DNA of 64,000 bases from Burkholderia cepacia (lineage in GTDB: Bacteria; Pseudomonadota; Gammaproteobacteria; Burkholderiales; Burkholderiaceae), in NCBI RefSeq assembly GCF_001718835.1, contig NZ_CP013443.1:2418001-2482000 (forward strand), in the 5' to 3' direction. The notes beneath the pieces were generated by a model. That model was not told where the DNA came from and did no database searches. It saw nothing but the letters and a program-made list of their open reading frames with translations. Below are positions 17,139 through 25,546 of this stretch, piece after piece. The first letter of the stretch is position 1. Every line of letters starts with the position of its first letter. A program made the translations under genes and the position numbers.

Positions 17139-18644
17139 ATGATGCTCACCACCACCGATTACCTCGAGTATTACCTCACCCTGGTGGGTTGGCTCGTTCA
17201 CAACGGCATCTGGAACGTGCTGGTGACCAGCGGCGTGTTTGCCCTGCCCTTCGCCGCCATCGTGATACAGGAATGGCTGCGCGCACGCGGCGAAGGTGCG
17301 GACGAAGGCAACAAGGGCGTACTGTCGGCGCTGCGCATCGAGAACCGAGTGTATGTCGCGATCGTCGTGATCGTGTTTGCTGGCATACCCTTCGTTCCCG
17401 TCAATCTCAACACCCTCCAGTTCGATCAGACGCGATCGCAGCAATGCCAGGTCGATGCGCCAAAGCCGGCCAATACCGGTTGGAATACGGTCTTCACGAC
17501 GCTCAACAACCAGAGCGCCCGCGTGCCGGTGTGGTGGTTCTTCATGCACGCGCTATCGAAAGCGATCACCGGCGCCGCCGTCGCATCGATTCCCTGCGGC
17601 GTGGACCTGCAGCAGATCCGCATGGACATCGACAGCACACGCATCAACGATCCGGTGCTGACACAGGAAGTGGCCGATTTCACGCACGACTGTTACGGGC
17701 CAGCGCGTGCGAAGCTGTTCATGAATCGGCCCACGTTGAACGACGCACAGATGGACGAAGTGAACTGGATCGGTTCGAACTATTTCGTGAATACGGCGGG
17801 CTACTACGACAATTACCATTCGAGTACTCCGCGCACCGCGTGGCCCTACGATGCAACCCGTGATGCGGGGCTCGCGCAAGTCGCCTCCGGCGGCGGCTAC
17901 CCGACGTGCCGGCAATGGTGGTCGGATGCCGGCATCGGGCTGCGCGCGCGATTGCTCCAGCAGGTCGATGCCGATCTGCTGACGCGAATCGGCCAATGGG
18001 CAGGATTTCTCAGCGCCGCACAGGTTGACGACGACGTGATTCGCACGATCGTCGCGCCGCGCCAGCAGGTGCTCAGCCAGGGACAGGTCTACACGGATTA
18101 CGGCGGACAGATCGGCAAGACCTTGCCGAATGCCATCACGCGCGGCGCGGGCGATCTGGGCCTCACGGTCGGCTCGTTAGGATTCTTCCCGGCGATGGAC
18201 GTCGTGCGGCAGGCGTTGCCGATGGTGCTGTCGTTCCTGAAGATGGCGTTCGTGATCTGCTTGCCGCTCGTGCTTGTCATCGGCACCTATGATCTCAAGG
18301 CGGTGGTCACGGCAAGCTGCGTGGAATTCGCGCTGTTCTTCCTGGACTTCTGGTTCCAGCTCGCGCGCTGGATCGACAGCACGATTCTCGATGCGCTCTA
18401 CGGTCACGGTTCGCCGCACGAATCCTTCAATCCGCTGATGGGGCTCAACAACGCAATGGGCGATATGCTGCTGAACTTCGTGATGGCGGCGATGTTTCTG
18501 GTGTTACCGGCGTTTTGGGTTACGTCGCTGGCATGGGTCGGCGTTCGTGCAGGAAATTTCGCGCAGATGCTTACCGCAGGGACCGACGATTCCAAATCGG
18601 CGGGCAGCAAAGGTGCTGGTGCTGCGATGAAAATCGTGAAATAG
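17139..18644 (+). CDS. Conjugal transfer protein with TraG N-terminal domain
   Basis: The 501-residue membrane protein has helices near its N terminus (LVTSGVFALPFAAIVI, VYVAIVVIVFAGIPFVPV) and a cluster of helices in its last third (about residues 340-470). A large extracytoplasmic region between them contains the conserved CGVDLQQIR. This is the TraG-N layout of ICE conjugation systems, a protein of mating-pair stabilisation in the inner membrane. It is the last plus-strand gene of the operon and converges on the DUF3742 gene with a nine-base gap. Confidence 0.87.
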   Translation: MMLTTTDYLEYYLTLVGWLVHNGIWNVLVTSGVFALPFAAIVIQEWLRARGEGADEGNKGVLSALRIENRVYVAIVVIVFAGIPFVPVNLNTLQFDQTRSQQCQVDAPKPANTGWNTVFTTLNNQSARVPVWWFFMHALSKAITGAAVASIPCGVDLQQIRMDIDSTRINDPVLTQEVADFTHDCYGPARAKLFMNRPTLNDAQMDEVNWIGSNYFVNTAGYYDNYHSSTPRTAWPYDATRDAGLAQVASGGGYPTCRQWWSDAGIGLRARLLQQVDADLLTRIGQWAGFLSAAQVDDDVIRTIVAPRQQVLSQGQVYTDYGGQIGKTLPNAITRGAGDLGLTVGSLGFFPAMDVVRQALPMVLSFLKMAFVICLPLVLVIGTYDLKAVVTASCVEFALFFLDFWFQLARWIDSTILDALYGHGSPHESFNPLMGLNNAMGDMLLNFVMAAMFLVLPAFWVTSLAWVGVRAGNFAQMLTAGTDDSKSAGSKGAGAAMKIVK

Positions 18645-18653
18645 CCGACGTGC

Positions 18654-19013
18654 TCATTCGTCGTCTTGCGAACCCGGATCAATACGGGTATCCCCACGAT
18701 ACAAACCGTATCCGCTGAGACCGTTACGCCACTGTGGCCTTTCTTCGTCGGAAGTGTCGTCCGCATGCTGAGCCAACCACGCGGCGACAATGGCAAAGAC
18801 TACAAGCAGCGCCAACCAGAACGCCGCGTAGAACACAGCGACGAGCACAAGCAGCTTCACAGCCCACGACACCATTTTCGCTGCGCCGACGGGCAATCCC
18901 TGCATGGTCAGCCATGCCAAGGCGCGACGATCCTGTCGTGCCAGCCAGCGCCACGTTTGCCCAGCCCACTCGCCGAACCGGTGAGCCCAGGACGGTCTCG
19001 ATGGGGTGGTCAT
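18654..19013 (-). CDS. DUF3742 family ICE protein
   Basis: The 119-residue protein has the N-terminal pattern HRFGEWAGQTWRWLARQDR typical of DUF3742 and one long membrane helix (VKLLVLVAVFYAAFWLALLVVFAIVAA, split here: VKLLVLVAVFYAAFW and LALLVVFAIVAA). It ends with a charged tail. Such genes accompany traG in clc-type ICEs, often on the opposite strand as here. The start at 19013 follows a strong ribosome binding site (GGAGGG on the minus strand), so it was preferred to the ATG 60 bases upstream. Its role is unknown. Confidence 0.8.
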   Translation of the reverse strand: MTTPSRPSWAHRFGEWAGQTWRWLARQDRRALAWLTMQGLPVGAAKMVSWAVKLLVLVAVFYAAFWLALLVVFAIVAAWLAQHADDTSDEERPQWRNGLSGYGLYRGDTRIDPGSQDDE

Positions 19014-19116
19014 GGTGGTTTCCCTCCAGGAATGGGGTCGTTCCGCCGTGGGTAGAACCCGCCGTTTCATCATAGGTTATGAACTGGAACGGCGCGTGAC
19101 TGGCTCTCGACAGTCT

Positions 19117-19210
19117 GATTAGATTTCGTCGTGAAAATATAGTTTCCTTGGATTTATCCGTCAACTTTCAATCAACCGATGCCCATCCGATTAGAACCTG
19201 TCGTAAAATT
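19117..19210 (+). promoter_or_regulatory. Pair of direct repeats upstream of abiE, candidate operators
   Basis: Two copies of a 22-base element, each with GATTAGA followed by GTCGT(G)AAAAT, lie at 19117-19138 and 19189-19210. They are 72 bases apart, the second just upstream of the abiEi ATG. The gap between the two halves is slightly different in the copies. AbiEi antitoxins of other species autoregulate by binding repeated sites upstream of their operon, so these are plausible operators. Confidence 0.4.
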
Positions 19211-19215
19211 CGCTC

Positions 19216-19974
19216 ATGGAGCGACTTCCCCGACATCAGCTAATCAAGCGTCTGCAGACGGGCGTACCCCGCGGTGCGCCGTTCGATCTTGCTGCGCTGA
19301 ACCAGCTCGGGGTGTCGAACCAGCTCGCCGCCCGGTACGTGAGCAGCGGCTGGCTGGTTCGTCTGGCATCCGGGGTGTACGCCTTTCCCAACGATGATTT
19401 CAATCTCCACGCCACGCTCCGGTTCCTGCAGCAGCGTGTTCCTGGCCTGCACGTCGGCGGCAAGACGGCCCTTGCCTGGCAGGGAGTGCGGCACCAGCTC
19501 GGGCGGCGAGAAACCCTGGTGCTGTGGGGCGATGAGCGTTTCGCGCTGCCGACATGGTTCACCAGCCGTTTTCCAGCGCGCTACGTGTACGCGCGTCTGT
19601 TCGACTGGGCCGATCCCTCCCTCGCCACCCGAACGCTTGTCACGCCGCCCGATGTGCCGGACGACGTTCAGGTCGCAGTCCCCGAACGCGCGGTGCTCGA
19701 ACTCCTGTATGACGTGGGCGTTCGCGAAGGCCTGGAGGACGCCCATGCAGTATTCGAAGGCCTGCGCAGTCCGCGCAAGGAACTGCTCGGCCAGTTGCTC
19801 GCCTGCTGTACCAACGTGAAAACCGTTCGGCTGTGTCTGACCTGGGCGCGCGAGACCAATCTGCTCGATGTCGATGCATTGCTTGCTCAGTTCCAGCTTC
19901 CCACCGGTAGCGACCGGCGTTGGATGAGCCGGCTTCCCGACGGCACGCTGCTCGTACTGAAACCCCATGGATAA
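19216..19974 (+). CDS. abiEi: Type IV toxin-antitoxin system AbiEi family antitoxin
   Basis: The 252-residue protein has an N-terminal winged-helix region (LAALNQLGVSNQLAARYVSS and WLVRLASGVYAFP) typical of AbiEi antitoxins. A larger C-terminal region follows, with VGGKTALAWQG. The stop overlaps the start of the toxin gene by eight bases, as in other AbiE pairs. AbiEi represses the operon and counteracts AbiEii without forming a stable complex with it. The direct repeats just upstream may be its binding sites. The pair sits inside the conjugation region, between DUF3742 and the relaxase, where it could stabilise the element or block phage. Confidence 0.85.
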   Translation: MERLPRHQLIKRLQTGVPRGAPFDLAALNQLGVSNQLAARYVSSGWLVRLASGVYAFPNDDFNLHATLRFLQQRVPGLHVGGKTALAWQGVRHQLGRRETLVLWGDERFALPTWFTSRFPARYVYARLFDWADPSLATRTLVTPPDVPDDVQVAVPERAVLELLYDVGVREGLEDAHAVFEGLRSPRKELLGQLLACCTNVKTVRLCLTWARETNLLDVDALLAQFQLPTGSDRRWMSRLPDGTLLVLKPHG

Positions 19975-20887
19975 ATTCTTTGCCGACACCGTCCGGCTGC
20001 TGCTGCGCATCGCACCGGACGTCTTTGCCAACGATCTCTTCGCAATGAAGGGTGGCACCGCCATCAACCTGTTCGTGCAAAACATGCCGCGTCTGTCCGT
20101 CGACATCGATGTCGTCTATGTGCCTCGGCAAACGCTGCGCGACGAAGCGCTCGCGGCCATTCAACGGGAACTGGCTGCCATCGAACAACGACTGGCTCCG
20201 CAAGGACTGCGCACGCGCCTCGTCGGTAGCAAGGATCTCAGCGATACCAAGCTCATCGTCGAAAACGAAACCAACCAGGTCAAGATCGAAGTCAACACCG
20301 TCTTTCGCGGCAGCGTCCTGCCCATCGAACGGCGCGCGTTGTGTGCGCGAACGACCGAGCAATTCGCAACGGAACTGGAGTTGCCCGTGCTCGCGCCCGA
20401 TGAACTCTATGGCGGCAAACTCGTTGCGGCCCTCGATCGCCAGCACCCCCGTGATCTGTTCGATGTCTGGCAACTTTATCAATCGGGCGGGCTGACCGAA
20501 GGCATGATCGAGTGCTTTGTTGTATATGTCGCTGGCCACAATCGACCCATCCATGAAGTGCTGTTTGGCCGCGACAAGAACATCACGCGCGACTACGACG
20601 GCGGCTTCGTCGGCATGACCGAGGTACCTTGCAGCCTGGACACCCTGCTGGAAACCCGCCAGCGGCTGCGACAGGAACTGCCGGCGCACCTGACGCCCGC
20701 CCAACGACAATTCCTGCTTGGCCTGGCGCGCGGTGAGCCGGACTGGTCTTTTCTCGCCGTTCCTCACGTTGCCGAACTGCCTGCGCTTCGCTGGAAGCTC
20801 GCGAATCTCGACACCTTTCGTCAACGGCGCCCGGTCGTCTTCGCGCAACATGTCGAAGAACTCGAAGCTGCCTTTGCCCGCCATTGA
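19967..20887 (+). CDS. abiEii: AbiEii/AbiGii-type nucleotidyltransferase toxin
   Basis: The 306-residue protein carries the nucleotidyltransferase signature of AbiEii: KGGTAINL at residues 28-35 and LSVDIDVVY at about 43-51 (two aspartates in DID). Further conserved residues are in APDELYGGKLVAALDR and HPRDLFDVW. AbiEii toxins transfer nucleotides to targets such as tRNA acceptor ends and stop growth on phage infection. Length and motifs appear intact, so I take it as functional. It is coupled to the antitoxin by an eight-base overlap. Confidence 0.87.
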   Translation: MDKFFADTVRLLLRIAPDVFANDLFAMKGGTAINLFVQNMPRLSVDIDVVYVPRQTLRDEALAAIQRELAAIEQRLAPQGLRTRLVGSKDLSDTKLIVENETNQVKIEVNTVFRGSVLPIERRALCARTTEQFATELELPVLAPDELYGGKLVAALDRQHPRDLFDVWQLYQSGGLTEGMIECFVVYVAGHNRPIHEVLFGRDKNITRDYDGGFVGMTEVPCSLDTLLETRQRLRQELPAHLTPAQRQFLLGLARGEPDWSFLAVPHVAELPALRWKLANLDTFRQRRPVVFAQHVEELEAAFARH

Positions 20888-21073
20888 GATCGAGGGAAAA
20901 CGGCATCCGCGCGCCCAAAAATGTGTAGCGAACGTGAAGCATGGTGATCGGCATCGATCTTTGCCGTCATGGCTAACAAAACGCTGAGACGAGTGATATC
21001 AGCCTCAACATGCCCCCTGGTACAGTCTGCGCTCCCGGTAGGCAACTACCATTCCACCAAGAAGGGGAAGCGC

Positions 21074-21526
21074 ATGTCCTGTACTCACGGAAGCCTTTCA
21101 CGCACGCTCGCACTGGCTGGATGCATGGCGATCGGCATGACCTCCGCTGCATTCGCACAGACCATCACGCCTGCCACGGGCTTGGGGCAATCCTGGCCCA
21201 ACGCGACGGATCAAAGCCGCAGTCCCCACTGGCACGTCTACGTGTTTCGCTTGAATGGCATCAAGTATGTCCAGATCAACGATCTGAACGGGACCGTGCA
21301 TGCCGCCGTTGGCACGGCGGGAGGGACTTCGGTGGTATTGCCCATGGGCACCGACGCGCCCAACGTACGCACGGACGCTGCGCCTGCATCGAACGCCACA
21401 CAGACCGTCTTTCGCGATAGCACGACCACCGTTACGGCGTCGCCTCAGAGCAGCGGCACGACCGTGTTCACGGTCGCAACGATCTGCCAGGACCCGTATA
21501 ACTGCGGTGGCGGCGGTAGTCCGTAA
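21074..21526 (+). CDS. Exported hypothetical protein
   Basis: The 150-residue protein has a signal peptide ending in SAAFAQ. The mature part contains HWHVYVFRLNGIKYVQIND and then a threonine/serine/alanine-rich section, ending in CQDPYNCGGGGSP with two cysteines. The start at 21074 follows GAAGGGGAAG, a good ribosome binding site; the frame is open from 20969. I do not recognise the family. It lies between the AbiE toxin and a membrane sensor-like protein encoded on the other strand, with stops six bases apart. Confidence 0.5.
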   Translation: MSCTHGSLSRTLALAGCMAIGMTSAAFAQTITPATGLGQSWPNATDQSRSPHWHVYVFRLNGIKYVQINDLNGTVHAAVGTAGGTSVVLPMGTDAPNVRTDAAPASNATQTVFRDSTTTVTASPQSSGTTVFTVATICQDPYNCGGGGSP

Positions 21527-21532
21527 GAGTGT

Positions 21533-23173
21533 TCAGTGAACCCACAAGCGCAGCGGCTCCGGTTCACCCCCGGAGCCCTCGACATCCTGCTGCACGTCGT
21601 AAAGCAGCATGGTCATGCGGACACCGTTCTTCATCGCGCGCTCGTGCAATGTGCCGTCGAAGATGCGCGCATGCGCGTGCAGTTGGTCGACGTCCAGTAC
21701 GCTGGCGCCGAGCTTTGTCGCAATCTGCTTGCGGTCCGTCGACCGCACCACGGCGTTCGCAATGCGGTCGTCGTCGTACGAACCTTCCACGCGCAACACC
21801 AGCCAGCGCTTTCCGCGCGTTTCACCACCCCGCAACGTCACACTGACACGCGAGCACGCCAGTCGCCTCGTGATCAGCACGACCCCTTCGCAGGCACTTC
21901 GATACGCCGCACCCAGCACCGACGTCGACATACGGGCGAAGCCACGTCCGCTGATCACGCAGCGGTAAGCAATCCCCGCTTCGTCCAAGGCGCGTGCAAT
22001 CGTTTGACTCAGCGCCGCGGGTAATCCCCTGTCTCTCCATGCCACCGGATGCAAAGTTTCCGCGAGGGCGTATACGCGTTGCTGCGTGTCGGCCAGTTGC
22101 CGCTGGTACGCATCCATGTCCGAACTGGGCACGACCCGGCGCAGTTGCTGCATCAGACGGCTGTTGATCAAATACAAACTGCCGGCAAGATATTCCAGCG
22201 CCTCGGACGTCTGTCGTCGCCGCTGCTCAGCCACCCGAAGGCCCTGTCTCGCCATCCGCTGAAGATGGATGCCCTCACGTCGCTTGAGCTCATCCTGCCG
22301 CAACTGGACGCTGATCCGCGCACCCGTGGCCATGAGGCAGGTAATCGCGAGCGCGATGAACGCCTGCGCTTCCAGGATCCGCGGATCAGGACGCGACTCC
22401 GTCGTGAGGCATGTACTGACGACGGCGAGGGCTCCGCCAACGACCGCCGCACGCCAGCCGTATTTCAGGGTGAACCACGCCACCGGGAGAAACATGGCCA
22501 TCCGTGCGATCTGCCGCATATCGTTGTCGCCGTGAAGACTGACCACCGACAACACGGTGATCGATGGCACAACGAACAAAGCCACATCGATCGCCATTCG
22601 ACTGGAGACGACGCGGTGCAGTCGGCTCATCCATCCCTCAGCACAGGCATCCAGCTTCATCATCAGCACCACCGGCACCGTCCCGAGAATAGCGATGTAG
22701 TTGCCGATGAAATACCCCACCGCCATCACGGGTCTCGCGTGAAAGGATGCAGTGTGAATAAACGAAATCGCCAGGTAGCTGTAGACCGTCCCGATCATTG
22801 TCACCGTCAACACACATAGCATCAGGACTTTCATATCGACGAGATGCGGCGCCGGGAACAATCGCAGCTTACGGCGACACCACGCCACGACGGGCATCGC
22901 GAGCAGGATCGGTGGAATGCAACGGACACTCACGAATGCGAGTCCATACAGGTCCCGACAGGACCACACTTCGTACGCGTTCGGCAAGGCCTCGGCGAGA
23001 AGAAGCGCCGGCCAGTAGCGGAATGGCATCACCAACAGACAGGACAGACGCAACCCGGATCGAAGTGCCCAGTGACCATCCGAGACGGGATGCATGGCGA
23101 TGTAGGTCAACGCGTATCCCATCGCGACGGCGAGCTGCTTCAGCCAGCCGCGTCTCCACCCTCCATTCCCCAT
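21533..23173 (-). CDS. MASE1-type membrane sensor with degenerate histidine-kinase-like C terminus
   Basis: The protein has about 546 residues. The first 300 hold eight or so membrane helices with MASE1-like character. A coiled coil follows, then a region resembling the NarX/LiaS type kinase core (ALAETLHPVAWRDRGLPAAL, then AAYRSACEGVVLITRR). The phospho-accepting histidine of the dimerisation helix is not visible and the N-box lacks its usual asparagine, so kinase activity is doubtful. The start at 23173 has AAGGGG upstream and is preferred to the ATG at 23245. It may sense a small molecule for the ICE; no response regulator lies beside it. Confidence 0.65.
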   Translation of the reverse strand: MGNGGWRRGWLKQLAVAMGYALTYIAMHPVSDGHWALRSGLRLSCLLVMPFRYWPALLLAEALPNAYEVWSCRDLYGLAFVSVRCIPPILLAMPVVAWCRRKLRLFPAPHLVDMKVLMLCVLTVTMIGTVYSYLAISFIHTASFHARPVMAVGYFIGNYIAILGTVPVVLMMKLDACAEGWMSRLHRVVSSRMAIDVALFVVPSITVLSVVSLHGDNDMRQIARMAMFLPVAWFTLKYGWRAAVVGGALAVVSTCLTTESRPDPRILEAQAFIALAITCLMATGARISVQLRQDELKRREGIHLQRMARQGLRVAEQRRRQTSEALEYLAGSLYLINSRLMQQLRRVVPSSDMDAYQRQLADTQQRVYALAETLHPVAWRDRGLPAALSQTIARALDEAGIAYRCVISGRGFARMSTSVLGAAYRSACEGVVLITRRLACSRVSVTLRGGETRGKRWLVLRVEGSYDDDRIANAVVRSTDRKQIATKLGASVLDVDQLHAHARIFDGTLHERAMKNGVRMTMLLYDVQQDVEGSGGEPEPLRLWVH

Positions 23174-23532
23174 TCCGTGCCCCTTTGGCGAGATGTGGTG
23201 ATGCCTGAAGTGTTCCCCGGTCAGGCCGTCCGGATATCGGCCCATTTTTCAAATCTTTGAATGGGGGGCGTGAAATTTTCGTGGTGATGCCCTTGGCGCG
23301 ACCGTGTCACCGCCCCCATCGCACGCGTCCACACCACCGATCCACCAACAAAATGGGCGGCCCCGATGCCGACTTTCTGCGGCATGTTCTACAGATTCAG
23401 ATGTATCTCCAAATGGCTGCGGCAAGGGCGAAAAGGCCAAGGGTGTCAAGGGAATGGCGCACAAGGGGAATGGCCCTACCCGAAACGGTGAAAAGGCAAA
23501 AGGCCACCGGCTACCAAACTATCGATTCGATC
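23174..23532. promoter_or_regulatory. Intergenic region between the MASE1 protein and the relaxase
   Basis: This 359-base gap separates two divergent genes and must hold promoters for both. No convincing -35/-10 pair, terminator or origin of transfer was recognised. The stretch 23425-23515 is purine-rich with repeated AAGG and AAGGGGAA words. The frame of traI is open through it, but that part reads as low-complexity basic sequence and was not included in the gene. Confidence 0.3.
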
Positions 23533-25398
23533 ATGTTCTCGCTGTTCCATCGTCAAAAGGAAAAGGCTCCGCCGCCCTCCCCGGCTCCCGCACCTGCGGC
23601 AGCGCCAAAAGGACTGCTGCGCCCGGAACCCGCGGTCACGCTGCTGGCTGCGCCTCGCCGGCAGAAGCTGCTGGAACACATCTGGCAACGCACGTCGCTG
23701 TCGCGCACGCAGTTCGCGTCGCTCTATCGCGCGCCAATCGAACGGTATGCCGCGCTGGTCCAACAATTCCCTGCCTCCGAAAGCCATCACCATGCCTATC
23801 CCGGCGGCATGCTGGACCATGGACTGGAGATCGTCGCCTATGCGCTGAAGCTGCGGCAGTCGCGCCTGCTGCCGGTGGGAGCACCGCCCGAAGTGCAAGC
23901 GGCACAGGCCGAAGCCTGGACAGCGGCAACCGCTTACGCGGCGTTGCTGCACGACATCGGCAAGATCGCTGTCGATCTCGATGTCGAATATGTGAACGGC
24001 GCGCGCTGGCATCCGTGGCACGGACCACTCGCTCACTCGTATCGTTTCCGGTACCGGAAAGACCGCAGTTACCGCCTGCATGAAGCAGCAGCCGGATTGC
24101 TCTACACGCAGATTCTCGATCGCCACATCATGGACTGGCTCAGCGGGTTTCCCGAGCTGTGGCCCGCGTTGCTCTACGTGCTCGCCGGTCACAAGGAACG
24201 GGCCGGTGTACTCGGCGAACTCGTCACACAGGCCGACCAGGCGTCCGTCGCGCAGGAATTTGGCGGCAATCCGCAGAAGGCGTTGCTAGCACCGAAACAG
24301 GCGCTACAACGCAAGCTGCTCGACGGACTACGTCATCTCGTGCGCAACGAACTGAAGTTGAACCAGCTCCAGGCGTCGGATGGATGGCTGACGCAGGACG
24401 CGTTGTGGCTCGTCAGCAAAACGGTCGCGGACAAGCTGCGCGCCCACTTACTGGCCCAGGGTATCGAAGGCATCCCGGACAGCAACCCGACCGTGTTCGA
24501 TGTGTTGCAGGAACACGGCATCGCGCAGACGACACCGCACGGCAAGGCGATCTGGAAAGCCACCGTCGCCAGCGCGAATGATTGGACGCACGACTTCACG
24601 TTTCTCAAGCTCGCGCCAGCGTTGATCTGGGATGCAGGCGAACGACCGACGCCGTTCGCCGGAACAGTTAGCGTTGAAGCTGAGGCAGCAGCAATCGACC
24701 ATTCAAAACCTGCGACAACGGCTGCGACCAGCACGTCCTCGACCAGCCCCACCACCATCTCGCCAACGCCGTCAGACACGAACGTACAAACCCGTAGTAC
24801 ATTGGTGCCCGCCGATACGGTCGATGCCCTCCTCGACCTGCTAGCTCCCCCAACATTCACCTCTGCGGAAGCGCTGGCTGAAAGCGCATCGAATGCCGCG
24901 GCGCCGGCAACCGAAACAACAACCACGACGACATTGCCGACCGAGCCCTGGCCTCCATCGGTGTCGCATACGACTGAAGAGCCTTCCGGAGAACATTTCA
25001 TGGCGTGGCTGCGCCAGAGCATCCAGACGCGCCGACTCGTTATCAACGATGCGAAGGCGCTCGTGCATACGGTCGAGGGTATGGCGTATCTCGTCAGTCC
25101 CGGCATCTTTCAGCGGTACGCGCAGGAACATCCGGAAATTTCCCGCCTTGCGAAACAACAAAAGCAAACCGATTGGGAATGGGCGCAGAAGCGCTTCGAG
25201 CAACTGCACCTGCACCGCAAGCAGGACAACGGATTGAACATCTGGACCTGCGAGGTGACGGGGCCACGCAAATCGCGGCGGCTACATGGCTATCTACTAA
25301 AAACCACGTCACCCCTCTTTGTGGACACCCCTCCCGACAACCCCTACTTGAAGGTTGCCGTCCACGAGCAAGCGTCGTTATGTAATGAAAATTCTTGA
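23533..25398 (+). CDS. traI: MobH-type relaxase TraI of the ICE (HD-domain)
   Basis: The 621-residue protein has the TraI_2 domain of MobH relaxases: HHH at residues 85-87 in SHHHAYPGGMLDHGLE and the HD pair H140-D141 in LLHDIGKI, both used for metal binding. The C-terminal region from about 495 (FMAWLRQSIQTRRLVIND) is the TraI_2_C domain. A threonine/serine-rich linker at about 385-490 joins them. The protein nicks the origin of transfer and leads the strand into the recipient. The start at 23533 (MFSLFHRQKEK) gives the family N terminus, though its ribosome binding site is weak. Confidence 0.88.
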   Translation: MFSLFHRQKEKAPPPSPAPAPAAAPKGLLRPEPAVTLLAAPRRQKLLEHIWQRTSLSRTQFASLYRAPIERYAALVQQFPASESHHHAYPGGMLDHGLEIVAYALKLRQSRLLPVGAPPEVQAAQAEAWTAATAYAALLHDIGKIAVDLDVEYVNGARWHPWHGPLAHSYRFRYRKDRSYRLHEAAAGLLYTQILDRHIMDWLSGFPELWPALLYVLAGHKERAGVLGELVTQADQASVAQEFGGNPQKALLAPKQALQRKLLDGLRHLVRNELKLNQLQASDGWLTQDALWLVSKTVADKLRAHLLAQGIEGIPDSNPTVFDVLQEHGIAQTTPHGKAIWKATVASANDWTHDFTFLKLAPALIWDAGERPTPFAGTVSVEAEAAAIDHSKPATTAATSTSSTSPTTISPTPSDTNVQTRSTLVPADTVDALLDLLAPPTFTSAEALAESASNAAAPATETTTTTTLPTEPWPPSVSHTTEEPSGEHFMAWLRQSIQTRRLVINDAKALVHTVEGMAYLVSPGIFQRYAQEHPEISRLAKQQKQTDWEWAQKRFEQLHLHRKQDNGLNIWTCEVTGPRKSRRLHGYLLKTTSPLFVDTPPDNPYLKVAVHEQASLCNENS

Positions 25399-25546
25399 GG
25401 CAACGCTCTTAAAATCGCCCGATCAGCCTATAGAGGCGCATCGCACTGAAGCTTGCTGCTATACCGAGAGTCGGTCATAACGGCCTAGCCCCTGAGGCAA
25501 TGGCACTGCAACGCCTTACTGCATGGCACCGGCACGACTCGAGCCG

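Noticed and set aside
23257..23532. Extension of the relaxase gene by 92 codons
   Set aside because: The added part is basic low-complexity sequence without family similarity. MFSLFHRQ at 23533 is the usual relaxase N terminus.
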